Below, piece after piece: positions 1 through 11,925 of a DNA stretch of 64,000 nucleotides (positions are counted from its first letter, which is position 1; the number at the start of each line of letters is the position of its first letter). The notes beneath the pieces are model-generated. The model ran no database searches, was not told the origin of the DNA, and was given only the letters and a program-made list of their open reading frames with translations. This stretch comes from Elgaria multicarinata webbii (Eukaryota > Chordata > Lepidosauria > Squamata > Anguidae): NCBI RefSeq assembly GCF_023053635.1, contig NC_086172.1, positions 128,563,681-128,627,680 of the forward strand. The letters are read 5' to 3'. The position numbers and the translations under genes are program-made.

Positions 1-129
1 TCAATGTGTTAACCATGAGTAGCTTGGTAGAATTTCTTCTAAAACTATCTCTCTGGATGAAAAGAGGTTTGGAAGCTCAGTTCGAACCCGAGACAGATTG
101 GTGCCAAGGTGGCCATTGTTATTGTCAAT

Positions 130-570
130 ATGGATGTGGCCAGTTGGCAGAAGTCACCAAGGTTAGGGATGCCATTCTTTTCTTCCTAGTGGATGTCTTT
201 ATTTTGTAGACATGGTCAAGGGTGTAATCCATGGATGCACAGAAACGGCCTTCGCCGTTGAATGGAAGATCCTCCATTCTTGATCTAGCCTCCTGGTGGT
301 GTGCTGTAGTGCAAAGCCAGCTTGATGTTTCAAAGTCATAGCATCTGCCATAGGCTTGGAACCACAGTTGACCATATGGTGGGCCATGTTAATTTGTTGG
401 CTGGATAATCTGTGGGCTTCAGATTGGAATATCACTGCTAGGTTTTTTACATCTTCTAAGAGATGGTTGAAGACAGTTGTGCTGTGTTTCTCCTGGACTG
501 CTTCATAAAGAACTAGTAGCCAGTACAGGAGTCCACCCTGTGTGCCTCTCCAAGGCAGAGAAGGCAAATG
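130..570 (-). mobile_element. Fragment of a DIRS-like (tyrosine-recombinase) retrotransposon gag region, broken
   Basis: The minus strand encodes a Gag-like stretch of about 120 residues. It resembles DIRS-type elements of reptiles and fish: a helical region around 'HRLSSQQINMAHHMV', then a conserved block including the short motif 'DLPFNGEG'. No recombinase, reverse transcriptase or terminal repeats are visible, so this is a small old remnant. It carries several breaks and is not a functional gene. The assignment rests on remembered motif similarity, and another LTR-like gag family is possible. It lies in STARD9 intron 3 or beyond. Confidence 0.45.
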
Positions 571-599
571 GAGTGTGCATCAGTTAATGGTATCTTCCT

Positions 600-1475
600 G
601 CCACAGCAGGTGAAACGTTTGAAGAAGGCTTTGGAGGCCATGCACTCCCCAAAGGGGCAATGAAATCAAGAAGAAGAAAATGGGAAAGAAAGAGAAGAGA
701 AAAAAAGGAAAACTCTCTTCAGTGTCTCAGGAGGGGGCGGTAGAATTTTTCAGAATTTTGCTGTGGGGCTGCTAGTTGTAGCAGACAAAAAGGAATGGAG
801 AGGCAAGCAGGAACCATGCCCATAGCATGCAGAATGGAGGTTGGTGGGGCGCTCACCTAAAACTCTACTTAGCTTTATAATGTTCCAAATTACTGTTCTT
901 TGCAGGCAAATAACCCAAATGTGTGAGTCAGAGAGACAACGAAGAACATCTACTCAAAAATAAATTGAATGAGAATCCTTTTGGATGTAGGAGTCTGCCA
1001 CCTGCATTCAACTGAATACAGGACCTTTTGAAGGTGGGCAGCGACTTGTACATAGCAAAGCACACATTGGAGTCTTGTTAGGGGAGAATACCTACTGTAA
1101 AAGCAATCCTATCTCTACTCAGGTAAGTGAGTACAGGATTGCTTTTAACAAAACAATCTTTACTTTGAAGGAAGTCCTTCCGAGTTCAACAGGACTTACT
1201 CTCTCATAACTGTATTTGAGGCTGCAGGCAAAGTTTTAGCAGGCAAATAGTGGCTGATGTCTAGAACAAGCATATAGGCAACATATTTTAGGAGTTGGAA
1301 GAATGTTTGTGTTGTGCTAGACTGCAGCTGTTATTTCATTATTCAAGGTTAGCACATACTCATCCAATAATCGCTCCAGTTGTAACAACTGTACACTGTC
1401 CATTTATAAAATCCTTTCAGAAACTGCTAGGAAGCTGAAGGGGTTGTAAGATTAAGTTCAAAATAAATACTTTTT
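600..1475. other. Non-coding DNA, mostly unassigned
   Basis: No gene is seen. Positions 670-715 are a purine-rich run. Positions about 1,085-1,215 resemble short palindromic repeats built around 'ggattgcttttaac' and 'caacaggacttact', a debris type common in this window. Nothing else is recognised. Confidence 0.5.
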
Positions 1476-1568
1476 ACTTTTAACCATGTCCACTTATTAT
1501 TATTTTAACCATGTCCACTTATTATTATAATGTACAGCACCATGTACATTGATGGTGCTATATAAATA

Positions 1569-1605
<37 letters not shown>

Positions 1606-1607
1606 TT
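1476..1607 (+). repeat. L2 LINE 3' tail with (AAT)n, next to a 25-bp tandem duplication
   Basis: The string 'tgtacagcaccatgtacatt' followed by 'gatggtgctatataaataa' and an (AAT)n tract is the 3' terminus of an L2-type LINE; the same tail recurs at 2.1, 14.3 and 47.1 kb. Just upstream, 'ttttaaccatgtccacttat' occurs twice in tandem (about 1,478-1,528). Confidence 0.8.
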
Positions 1608-1784
1608 ATATAAATGTATGGCTACACAATGGTTGACCTCAAGTAACCCTAATTTAATTTATTTCAACCCCAAGGGGCCAATCTAATGGTTTGGCTGATA
1701 GGATCATAGGCTACTATGAAACTAAAAAAGCAAGCAAAGAAATAATGTTTTAGACCAAGTATACTTAAGATAACATTGGGTAAT

Positions 1785-1862
1785 CATATACATGGTTACT
1801 CAGAAGTAAGTCCCATTGAGTTCAGTGGTGCTCCAAGTAAGTATGTACAGGCTTGCAGCCTA
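1785..1862. repeat. Short palindromic interspersed repeat
   Basis: The core 'agtaagtcccattgag' is followed by an imperfect inverse copy ('cagtggtgctccaagtaag'). This is the form of a small non-autonomous DNA element seen widely in reptile genomes. Only about 80 bp are recognisable. Confidence 0.45.
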
Positions 1863-2066
1863 AAATAGACAAATACTCCCACTGAAAGGGGAAAGAACTG
1901 CAGAATATACCATTAGTGTTTAACATTTATTTAATGATATCACAATATAAGAAGTAAACTAGGTAAAGATTAATTGAACATTAGAGACATCCTCTGCCAT
2001 AAACTACTAGGAGACCTTAGGCAAAACATTCTCTTTGCATTAACTTTCAAGGCTGTTGTAAGGATT

Positions 2067-2071
2067 ACAAG

Positions 2072-2116
<45 letters not shown>

Positions 2117-3230
2117 TATATAGCGCCATCAATGTACATGGTGCTGTACAGAGTAAAACAATAAAATAGCAAAACCCTGCCGCATAGGCTTACATTCTAA
2201 TAAAATCATAATAAAACAATAGGAAGGGGAAGAGAATGCACCAAACAGGCACAGAGTAGAGTAAAACTAACAGTATAAAAGTCAGAACAAAATCAAGTTT
2301 TAAAAGCTTTAGGAAAAAGAAAAGTTTTTAACTGAGCTTTAAAAGCTGCGATTGAACTTGTAGTTCTCAAATGTTCTGGAAGAGCGTTCCAGGTGTAAGG
2401 GGCAGCAGAAGAAAATGGACGAAGTCGAGCAAGGGAAGTAGAGACCCTTGGGCAGGTGAGAAACATGGCATTAGAGGAGCGAAGAGCACGAGCGGGGCAA
2501 TAGTGTGAGATGAGAGAGGAAAGATAGGAAGGAGCTAGACAGTGAAAAGCTTTGTAGGTCAACAGGAGAAGTTTATATTGGATTCTGAAGTGAATTGGAA
2601 GCCAATGAAGAGATTTCAGAAGTGGAGTAACATGGTCAGAACGGCGAGCCAAGAAGATGATCTTAGCAGCAGAGTGATGAACAGAAACCAATGAACTGAT
2701 GTGAGAAGAAGGAAGGCCAGTGAGAAGAAGGTTGCAGTAGTCCAACCGAGAAATAACCAGTGCATGAACAAGAGTCTTGGCAGAAGAGACAGACAAAAAC
2801 GATCGAATCCTGGCAATATTATACAGGAAAAAACGACAGGATTTAGCTACTGCCTCAATATGAGGAATAAAGGAGAGCGAGGAATCAAATATAAAGCCAA
2901 GACTACGAGCTTCCTTGACTGGAGTAAGCGTAACATCATTGACAGTAAGAGAGAATGAGAGAGGAGGAGAAGGTTTAGGAGGAAAAACAAGCAATTCAGT
3001 CTTTGCCATATTAAGTTTCAAACGACGATGAAGCAACTAAGCTGAGATATCTGAAAGACATGCAGAGATACGATCGTGAACATCAAGAGAAAGATCCGGA
3101 GATGAAAGATATAATTGTGTGTCATCGGCATACAGATGATATTGGAGGCCATGAGATTGAATAAGATTACCCAAGGACAACGGGCCAAGCACCTGAAAGT
3201 GCTATACAAATGTTTAGTATTATTATCAAT
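2067..3230 (-). mobile_element. L2 LINE, 3' part with the C-terminal end of the reverse-transcriptase ORF
   Basis: On the minus strand a 247-residue frame (2,293-3,036) matches the C-terminal part of L2 ORF2. It has 'LVHALVISRLDYCNLLLTGL', 'LKSLHWLPIHFRIQYKLLLL' and 'WNALPEHLRTTSSIAAF', ending in 'FKAQLKTFLFPKAF'. This is followed by the 3' UTR ('gtacagcaccatgtacattg' on the minus strand) and an (AAT)n tail at 2,068-2,119. The 5' two thirds (endonuclease and most of the RT) are missing, as expected of 5'-truncated LINE insertion. Positions about 3,190-3,230 look like a second L2-like tail abutting the 5' end. The frame is open over 247 codons, so the copy is fairly young. Confidence 0.88.
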
Positions 3231-3477
3231 CCTCAGAGATAGGAAAGCAAGAATCTTATTGTAGAAGGAAAAGGAAAAAGTCATTTTGTTTACTCCTGGA
3301 TCATATATATTACTACTGATCCACTTTTGATCGTTTCTTCTCAGACTACTGCTTTCTCTGTCCCTTTCCCTGAAGCCCATCCCACCTCTGGGCTTCCTGA
3401 CACTTAGAGTCCCTGACCCAAAGCCCTCCCTGTCCCTATTTGAACTCCCTGCCATCACCATAAAATCTATGTCCTCA

Positions 3478-3838
3478 TATGGAAAGGGTGGAGGTCCTCA
3501 GGCCCAAGAGACAGGCAGCAACGCCCCCTTCTTCTGGCCCCACCACATTTGTCTGACCACTTATCATTGGGGGGTGGGGTGGTCCCCTGGCTTTTGTGCA
3601 GTATTTTTCCCATTCTGAAAGGTTGAAAAGCCTCTGAGGCTGGCAATAAACGCTGAAAGCTACAATAAGCTGGGGTGGTGGGGTTTTGTGTGTGTGTATT
3701 TTTGGCCCCATGGCTTCTGAATTTGGCTCCACCCCTTTGCCTTTAGCCCCACTCACAACTGGAATGTGTGCCCCCAGAGCTTCTCTGACATTGAATTTAG
3801 CCCTTGGGCTGAAAGACATTCTCTACCCCGGCATATGG
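3478..3838 (+). repeat. Family A non-autonomous DNA element (hAT-like MITE), copy 1
   Basis: The unit contains 'ctggcttttgtgcagt', 'cattctgaaaggttgaaaag', 'tttggctccacccctttgcc' and 'gagcttctctgacattgaat' in that order. The same order is seen at 5.56-5.90 kb and 56.97-57.26 kb, and inverted at 30.50-30.77 kb. There is no coding capacity. The hAT label is an inference from the style of the ends in the best copy ('caggggtggggaacct'). Confidence 0.7.
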
Positions 3839-3840
3839 AA

Positions 3841-4458
3841 CGATGCCTAGTTCTGTAACAATTTTTTTATGAATATCAAATGCTCCAATTCATGTATTGC
3901 TTTGTAGTTATGTTTAAAATAAAAAGTCTTTCTTTGATATCTGTTGGAGCTTTCTCAATGGCCCCAACTTTCCTTAGCGCCGTCTTTTCCTTATATTGCC
4001 ATCTTTTAAAACAATTCTTCCTTCAGGTTCCTATTTCTAAGACCACCAGCTTCTCAGAGTCCTTTCTTCAGCCACTTTTCTTTGCCTTCACTTGTAATGC
4101 CTGGGTTGAATTCTTACTCGGTTTCCCAGCCCTCAGATTCCCAGCTGGACAATGGTGATGGAATGCCTCATATGTGAGATTTTCTCCATCTTAACTGACC
4201 TTTCATTTCCTTACAGAGGCTGTTCTGTTTTCCAAGAGTCTACTAATTTCCAAGAGTCTACTAACATATTCACAACAACTTGGCCAATGACCAAGAGGGA
4301 GTCCTAAGCAGGTCAGTGATAGATGACCAGCAATTTTATATTATTCATTCTGGGCTGCCAAATCTTCAGATAGTTGTTACCCTCAATGATTAACTGAAAT
4401 TAATGCGCTGGTACTGTACTCTGCAGATCATAGCCTGAAAACAGGGATGACTCTATGG
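3841..4458. other. Unassigned intronic DNA with a 19-bp tandem duplication
   Basis: No gene is seen. 'ttccaagagtctactaa' is repeated in tandem at about 4,230-4,267. Nothing else is recognised. Confidence 0.5.
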
Positions 4459-4735
4459 CCATGTTCAGACGTCACAGTTAACCAGATCCTTTTAACATTC
4501 TAGTTTACTGAATATGAGCTGATCAATTAAGAGAGCAGTAAGCCAGATTTTCTGGTTCGGACATCATCCTAAACAAACTACGAATGGATAGTTCCTGCAT
4601 TGTTTAACTGTTCCTGTTAGCAGGAGGAACCAAGTGGGAGGGATTGAGCAGCGTACACTAGCACGTTTGCTCCTTCACTGTAAGACATAATTAAAAAAAA
4701 ATAAAAATCTGGCTGTGACATGTGAACCAGGCCTG
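4459..4735. repeat. MITE with imperfect terminal inverted repeats (family B type)
   Basis: The left end 'ggccatgttcagacgtcac' and the inverse of the right end ('aggcctggttcacatgtcac') pair as roughly 20-bp terminal inverted repeats. 'ggttcggacatca' occurs inside. The length is about 275 bp with no reading frame. The 'ttcggaca/gttcaga' end style recurs in this window at 16.3, 24.0 and 59.0 kb. Confidence 0.55.
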
Positions 4736-5556
4736 TATAATTGTCTTAACTTTTATTGTTAATTTTTAATGTATTATGAAAAAGTAAACTGAGTCTTGAA
4801 TGGCAGGCATTTTTGTTCCTTGCTGCATGAAATCTTCTCTTAATACAGGATTAAAACTCTACACCACTGATTCCAAGTTAAGTATTCTGGAGCGAGAATC
4901 AAAATAGCTAATGCCAAAAAAGTGACCTTATTCATGTAAAATCCAAGACATTTAAATGACTGTTGAATGCAGCAGCTGTGTTGCTGGCAGAAGTAATGTA
5001 ACATATCTAAAACGTTCATGGCCATTTCCCTCCCCTTACTGAAGCCCATTATATACTGATCCAAGTATTGTACAAAAAAACCTTTTCTTATAGCATGCTC
5101 TTTTTATTATTTCTCTCTCTCTCTCTCTCTCAAAATTGGGAAAACAATGCCCACCACTTTGCAAGTACTTCCTGAGAAAAATGCCATTTATACCCAGAGT
5201 CATCTCTTTAATGGTTAAGGCTTAATTTCTTCCAAATAAATGTATTTGAATGATAATTGTATCTGGTTTTTTCCAGTTAAATACATCATTTTTTCCATTA
5301 TGGATATAACTTCTACCACAGGCTACAAGCCAACAAGAATTGGAATTTCATAAGGTTCAAAAGGTTTATAGTCCCATCCCTGCCATCTGGAAGAGAAAAC
5401 AAGATCTCGATCTGTTTAATCATCTGCAGATAAAACTTTAAAATCTTATTAGGATCAATAAATTACAATCCTATTTACATACTGCTAAATTAATCTTGTT
5501 ACCATTCTGTATTCTTTAAATATGTGCATTTATTAGCAAGGAATATCCATGCACAC
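4736..5556. other. Unassigned intronic DNA with a (CT)n tract
   Basis: AT-rich non-coding DNA. A simple (TC)n microsatellite lies at about 5,114-5,131. No gene or named repeat is recognised. Confidence 0.5.
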
Positions 5557-5559
5557 TAT

Positions 5560-5902
5560 GTACCAGGGTGTTGAAGCTCAGGCCCCTGGGCCAAATCTGG
5601 CCCTCTGGGATTTCCCAGAAGGCCACATGACTTTTTTCTGTCTCCACCCCTTTTCCCCCTGACCACCAATTGTTTGTTGATTGGCTTCTGCAATTTTGCC
5701 CCATTCTAAAAGGTTGAAATGCCTCTCCTAAGGCTTAATTACAAAGATACCAAGCTTTAAGCTAAAAAATCCTTGCATTCCTGGTATTTTTGGCCCTGCC
5801 CCTTTTGCCTTCAGCTCCGCCCACCACTAGAATACAGCCGTCAAGAGCTTCTCCAAAACTGAATTTGCCCCCCAGCCTCGAAGAGGTTTAATACCCTTGG
5901 CA
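5560..5902 (+). repeat. Family A hAT-like MITE, copy 2
   Basis: It has the same internal landmarks as copy 1: 'ggcccctgggccaaatctgg', 'cattctaaaaggttgaaatg', 'cctaaggcttaattac' and 'agagcttctccaaaactgaa'. The length is about 340 bp and it is non-coding. Confidence 0.75.
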
Positions 5903-5905
5903 TGT

Positions 5906-7257
5906 ACTATGTCAACAGAGGTCTTGCATAAATTTCCTAACTGAGAACCTTCCAAGAATCAAGTTGTTAGGAGTTCATATTTTATTCAAACAAAGATAGA
6001 AAAGGACTTTTTTCTGCTCTCCAATTTTATTTACTTAGGTAAAATATACTAGAGATGATACATATGGATGATAGCAGTAGCAGCAAATAAAGGATATAAT
6101 AGAGTTCATATTTTCAGATAACATTCAAGTATGCCTATGTACACAAGTTGGCTGAGGAACAAGACCAGGCTGCTATTGCACTCATGTCCTTCTGGTTTGT
6201 TTCCCACAATCAGCTTGTTGGTTCATTCTATTTCAGGTGAAACAGTGCCTTTCTTAAATTTTTATTTATACAAGTTCTCTTTACATTTCCAATTACTTTG
6301 TGATAATACCACTCCTGAACTAGCCCATTTCATTTTGAACTGGTATGCATCTGTACAACCTTGATATAATTTTGCTGTGTTGTATCTATAAACATTCTTT
6401 TAAGTTCTGTTCATTGGCTCATCTCAATTCTTCCCTGAAACCAACTATTTTGTACAGTTTCACAGGTAATCTCATTACTTTCTATCATATCCACAAGGTT
6501 TTTCTAATTTTGAGTTGTTCCCATGTTCTCAGTAAACTCAATTGTTCACCAAAATACAAATCCTTATCATATTGAACTGCTTATTGAAGCATCTGCCTAG
6601 GCAGTCTAGTATCTTCAGGCCCTAGACTGAGCCCGCCCACCCAGCGAGACTAGTCATTGGATCCTCCCAGACAGAAAGGACTATGAGAGGGCTCTCTGTT
6701 CCAGTTAAGTCTTACTCATGCAACAAAATCTCCCCAAATTCTGGTGTGTTTCTCTATATTTTCTTTGTCCTTCTGGCTTGCTCACTGCTCCTGTCTCTTA
6801 GTTTGTCCTTCAGTTCTCACATGCTTTTTGGTCTTTACTACTGGCTTTGTCCCATGGCTTCTGGTTCCCAGGTCAACTCCCAACTGCTGCCTGCAACCCA
6901 GCCTTGACACAAAGCACGCACTAAAGCACCATCTTTCATTTCTTTCATAAAGTATTAACATATTCTGACTTGTTCAATCCTCAATTATAATCTCCACCAA
7001 TTTCTTAATATGGATTTAGTAAAAACAAGAAGTGAATTTGTACTGAATAAAAGAAACCTCAAAATTATGTTCACTTTGAATGAGACAATTTTCCCACTAT
7101 CATGTAACTGGAGTTCCAGTTTTCTAAATCCGTTTTTATATTCATTATAATCAGCCCATAATTATCATATCATATGAAAATTATATACCAAGACATTTAA
7201 GTGCTTTTGAACAACTCCACAGCAGTTTGTTTCTTAGAGTAGTATCCCATGGTGTCC
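5906..7257. other. Unassigned intronic DNA
   Basis: No conserved reading frame or recognised repeat. The open frames here are short and low in complexity and have no recognisable motif. Confidence 0.45.
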
Positions 7258-7273
7258 CAGTGCTAGCACTAAT

Positions 7274-7425
7274 GATATTGCGCTAACTTAAACAAATGCT
7301 TGCACAATGTAACTAGCGCAATAAGAAAATGTGGCAATTAGCTGCTGAAATCTGGTGGCAAATCATTGCTTTTCCCCATTGCTCTCATTACATTGTGCAA
7401 GCATTTGTTTACATTAGTGCAACGT
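7274..7425. repeat. Palindromic element with a perfect 23-bp inverted repeat
   Basis: 'aaacaaatgcttgcacaatg' plus 'taa' (7,290-7,312) is exactly the reverse complement of 7,388-7,410. The pairing continues imperfectly outward to about 7,274 and 7,425. The arms flank a 75-bp loop. The form fits a MITE or folded-back element of unknown family. Confidence 0.7.
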
Positions 7426-7740
7426 CAATAGCAGTAACAGAAGCATACTGCTGGATTTCCCCCCCTTACCTCCTGCACTCTGTTATCATAAGCTTCTGAT
7501 TATATATCTCAACAAACTCATCTTTGAACTCCTTCCACTTCTTTGAAATTGTCTTCCTAATTTTAGTTCTCTTTTCTTTAGTTTCTCTCCCCCGCAGACT
7601 TTCACACCATTTATTAAATTTACATATCAGAATAAACATATTTTAGTAAAAAGTATTTTAAAGAGGAAAAGCACTTTAATTTCAAGCTATCTTTTACCAT
7701 TGTTTATAATATCTGAATTAAACCTAACGTTTAATTCATG

Positions 7741-8087
7741 GCTTGGGACCACAATACCTGATGGAACGCCTCTCCCGACATGAACCTACCCGTACACTGC
7801 GCTCAACATCTAAGGTCCTCCTCCGAGTGCCTACTCCAAGGGAAGCTTGGAGGATGGCAACAAGGGAGAGGGCCTTTTCAGTGGTGGCCCCCCGACTGTG
7901 GAATGATCTCCCCGATGAGGCTCGCCTGGCGCCAACATTGTTATCTTTTCGGCGCCAGGTCAAGACTTTTCTCTTCTCCCAGGCATTTTTAACAGCATTT
8001 TAACAGCATTTAACAACGTTAAGTTTGTTTTTAATGGACCCCACAATTGTTGTTTTTAAATGGATACTGTTGTTTTTATACTGTTTT

Positions 8088-8133
<46 letters not shown>

Positions 8134-8247
8134 TAAATTGTATACTTTTAATGTTTACTATTTTTAAATGTTGTAAACCGCCCAGAGAGCTTCGGCTGTG
8201 GGGCGGTATAAAAATGTAATTAAATAAATAAATAAATAAATAAATAA
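7741..8247 (+). mobile_element. L2 LINE 3' fragment with internal (TG)n and (TAAA)n tail
   Basis: The plus strand encodes the very C-terminus of L2 ORF2 ('RVPTPREAWRMATRERAF', 'VAPRLWNDLPDEARLAP', 'FRRQVKTFLFSQAF'). The 3' UTR follows, with a (TG)n expansion at 8,091-8,131, and the terminus reads 'aaaccgcccagagagcttcg' then a (TAAA)n tail. It is 5'-truncated to about 500 bp. Confidence 0.9.
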
Positions 8248-8628
8248 CGTGCATTGACTCACTATTACCTGGTTTCAGTAATATCCACTTCTGTCCCTAG
8301 GGTGCAAAATGCTTTAACAAAGCCTCATAATGGAAAATATCAAAAGTATACACAAACAATATGATCTGTTAAACAGATGGCGATGTAAGGATGTTGTCTA
8401 TTATATAGCTCTATAGCAAAAGAAATAGAATGACAAAGCTTATTTGAAAATGCACACTATCAACTCATATATTTAACAATTTATTAACATTTAATTAATG
8501 ATTTTTCATTGGTTTCACAACAGCCATAAATTTTCTCAATCACACCTCCACCCCACAATTCCCGCTTCCACATCCAGTGAGAACAAATTGCCAGTAGATG
8601 ATGAAGCCCGATATATTACAGAATAGCT

Positions 8629-8773
8629 TGGATCCAGATTTAGTCATACTTAGAACAGACCCAATGCAGTACATAGAATAGACTCATTGCAGTGTGTCTA
8701 CAGTTAGTCATGACTAACTTAACTCCCATTCATTTCAATAGGTCTACTCTAAGCATGACTAAGTCTGGATCTA
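8629..8773. repeat. MITE with about 33-bp terminal inverted repeats
   Basis: The left end 'tggatccagatttagtcata' plus 'cttagaacagacc' pairs with the inverse of the right end ('tagatccagacttagtcatg' plus 'cttagagtagacc'). The whole is 145 bp and non-coding. This is a complete small inverted-repeat DNA element of unknown superfamily. Confidence 0.7.
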
Positions 8774-10007
8774 GCCCTATGAAATGATGGCATTAAAGCA
8801 CCAGAGAACTACAGGGGCATGACTAATGAAACTCCCCCAACACAACAAAAAACAGATACAAATATAAACTAAGGTAGCCTCAGACTGACTGTGTACAATA
8901 CATGATTACAAGATGAAGGAATCCAAGTGCAAATTTGAGACTTACGTTAGTATTATTATCCCATATTACAGAAGTAGGACGGAGCATGTCTGAGGAGCAA
9001 CCCATAAGTACATGGCTGAGGTAACTACATATGAAATTCCTGACTCACAATTCATTCTTTTCACCACCGTGTTGTGCTGGTCAGCACTATGACAGAGAGT
9101 GTTTTTAATAAAAATTGAAGGCCAAAGTAGATGAGACACTATTCATGCAATTAGCATGACTCCCCACCCCACCCTAAACACCTGCTATTTACTTATGAAA
9201 AGCCATTCACACAATTAACAATGCATGAATAGCATCTCCTTTAGTTTGGTACCTAAAAGGGGGGTTGAAATTATCCTAGCAACTGAATAGAAAGAGAAAT
9301 GACTGAAGAGAAAACATAAGGAACTTGAGGGAAAAGAGAGGCAGTTTTTAGAGCAAAAAATGGCAAAGGTACTGGGTGGTTTTTAACTAAAAGGAGAGAG
9401 AATGAAATGGCAGATATAGGATTTATGTTGAAAAGGAAAACATGGTAGGACTGATAATTTTTTGGGAACTTGAGGAAAGGGGTGGAAGGAAAGGAAAATG
9501 GAATCTACATTTACAGATTGCTAGTTGTAAGTGTGTACAGAAGGACCTCTCAATCAGATCAGGAACCAATTGAACAATTCAAAAGCAGAACTGAAGATGT
9601 GGAGTTCCATCATAGACAGGTCTGGGGGTTCTATAACATCAACAGAAGCTCAGCAATTCTGCATTCCTTGCAAGAGAAACAAAAAGCTCTGATGCATTTA
9701 CAAAGCACAACATACAATCATGCTCTGAAACGGCCAAAGTTATCATGAGCATTTCCTTCCAATATGTATGAAGAGTTACATGCAGTTTTACACTATCATT
9801 ATCACTGTGATAAAGCTGAGATTTTAGAAACTACAGTCTCCCAAATAGTTCATCTTTAAAATCTAATTTGTAAAAATAATGAATACATGGTATTGGGGTT
9901 TTAATCAGAAGATGTGTTGCTTTCTCTAAGGGATAGGATTTTCAAAGATTTTAGTAAAATCCACAAGAAAGCAAATGACAGTAACTGAGATTGCACAACA
10001 CAATATA
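8774..10007. other. Unassigned intronic DNA
   Basis: No gene is seen. Positions 8,945-9,020 ('tattattatcccatattaca') weakly recall the core of a MIR-like SINE. The small frame at 9,470-9,748 has no recognisable domain. Confidence 0.45.
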
Positions 10008-10330
10008 CCATAGCAGGTTGTGAGCCTTGTTAGTGTCAGTGTGGCTTACCATGATGTGCGAACCCAGTGTGGATAATTCAGGGTGGGTTGTTTTTCCTGA
10101 ACAAGTCACCGTGACAACCCATGGCTTGTAGTTGAGTTGTTGAGCGTAGCTTGTCACGACATCTGAATCTGGCACTGTAGCTTGTCTGAAGCATGGAACA
10201 GAGCCATCTGGCAAGAGCAGCAAAATACCCCATGCCATTCCTTGTGCTCTTGCCAATGCTGCCTCCAGCCTCCTGCCTCCCTCACCAGTGATGTCTGCTC
10301 CCTCCCTGTTCTCCCCCTTTTCAGGGCAAT
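10008..10330. repeat. Possible family B-type MITE remnant
   Basis: It contains 'gatgtgcgaacccagtgtgg', 'caacccatggcttgtagttg' and 'cttgtcacgacatctgaatc'. This is the vocabulary of degenerate inverse 'gttcggatgacaca'-type ends seen at 59.0-59.5 kb. No sharp ends are visible. Confidence 0.35.
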
Positions 10331-11618
10331 TCATTCACTACCTTTTTTAAAAAAATAATAATTGGTGTTTCAGAAGTATACAAATGGGATTGTAACTTCC
10401 CACCCCACCCCAAGTGTGCAAGACCACAGATTCGCAGATACACTATGTGTAATCTCGCTGTGGTCAATTTCCTTGTATGTTACAGCTGTAAAGGGAAGCA
10501 CTAAAGTGGAGTAGGTAACATAGTAGGATCAACAAGGCAAGAACATAGGCTAATCTGCTCACACTTGTGAAAGACCAGGAAAAATATATTACAAAGTATG
10601 AACTCTAAGAGAAAGTATGAACCCATAGTCAGTGTTCTGAAAAGCAGCACTAAGGGGGGTTTCAATAATTCCCACTTGGCAATGCCATCTTCTTGCTATT
10701 ACACCTTGAACTGACACTTGCCTGTGTCCTACCCCCTTTTGACACTTCCCTGAGTCCCGATGAAGTAAACAATGGGAGTTATTGGTTCCCCCCATATCGT
10801 GGCTCCATTTAGGAGCTATTACTAAATTTCTCCCAGCAGTAATTTCTCTTAAAAGAAGCCATGATGGGGGGGGGCACCATATGTAACTCCCATTTTTGAC
10901 TTCCAAGGCAATAATAATAATTAAAAAGTTATGATCCCATTTGCGTACTTCCAAAGCACCAAAATAATAAATTTAAAAATGGAAAAAGAAGTAAGTGCTC
11001 CGAAAAAAAGTAGTGATCAGAATCTGGAGAGCGGAAAGTTCCCGCCACAGGAATGAGGATACAATATGGGTTGCCATGCAAAGGACATTGGGTTACATAC
11101 AGGGAGTAGACTGATGGACTGAGAAGTTAAAAAGCCACAGCAAGCTGCAGATCAGATGATCATTTGTTGGGGAGTAATGTGGATTGGCGAGCAAACAACC
11201 AACTCACAGTGGCTTATCCTCAGCATGGCTTCTCATGTCATGCACCGGCTCAGTAAGTTTTAAGACAACAGCATAGAGAAGCCAAGAAAAGGAACAGACA
11301 GAATAGCTTTAAAAAATAACTTCTGCATGTGTATATGTCTGGAAAAGTGGTACAATTTCTCCTATATCAAGAAAGCAGTGCTAAAAAAATAATAATCATC
11401 ACTTTTATTGTTATGACCTCGGGTGCCAGTATTGGCACCTGGTATTCAAATTACTCCATGAATAGTTTTTCCTATTTCTCTGAAGTCAAAATTGAAGCTT
11501 TTTATGGGACTATATTTACAAGAAATATGTTATAAACGTTATTATCAACAAACAGGAACTTCAACAGCTATACTTGCATGGAAGTTCTTCATCAACTGGC
11601 AACTTTTGTTTTTGCAAA
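10331..11618. other. Unassigned intronic DNA
   Basis: No gene is seen. A run of g at 10,866-10,875 and short A-rich tracts are present. Positions about 11,100-11,240 may be another degraded family B-like piece ('gcaaacaaccaactcacagt'). Confidence 0.4.
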
Positions 11619-11621
11619 ATC

Positions 11622-11668
<47 letters not shown>

Positions 11669-11925
11669 TTTTATATACCGCCCCATAGCCGAAGCTCTCT
11701 GGGCGGTTTACAACAGTTAAAAACAGTGAGCATTAAAAAAAGGATACAAAATTTAAAACCATCAAGAACATAAAAACAACAGTATAAAAACAACGGTATC
11801 CATTTTAAAAACAACAGTTCTGGGGTCCGTTAAACAAATTTAGCATTGTTAAATGCTGTTAAATGCCTGGGAGAAGAGAAAAGTCTTGACCTGGCACCAA
11901 AAAGATAACAGTGTTATCTTAATTG
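11619..11925 (-). mobile_element. L2 LINE 3' end, minus orientation
   Basis: It reads (TTTA)n at 11,621-11,669 and then 'ataccgccccatagccgaag', the reverse complement of the L2 terminus at 8.2 kb. It continues into the 3' UTR and the last ORF2 codons ('gggagaagagaaaagtcttg'). 5'-truncated. Confidence 0.88.

Noticed and set aside
8091-8131. Regular repeats at 8.1 kb and 15.2 kb as possible arrays of biological interest (for example CRISPR-like)
   Set aside because: They are plain (TG)n and (AC)n microsatellites with no spacers; the genome is eukaryotic.
9951-10334. 127-codon minus-strand frame
   Set aside because: No domain, and it overlaps a probable degraded MITE.
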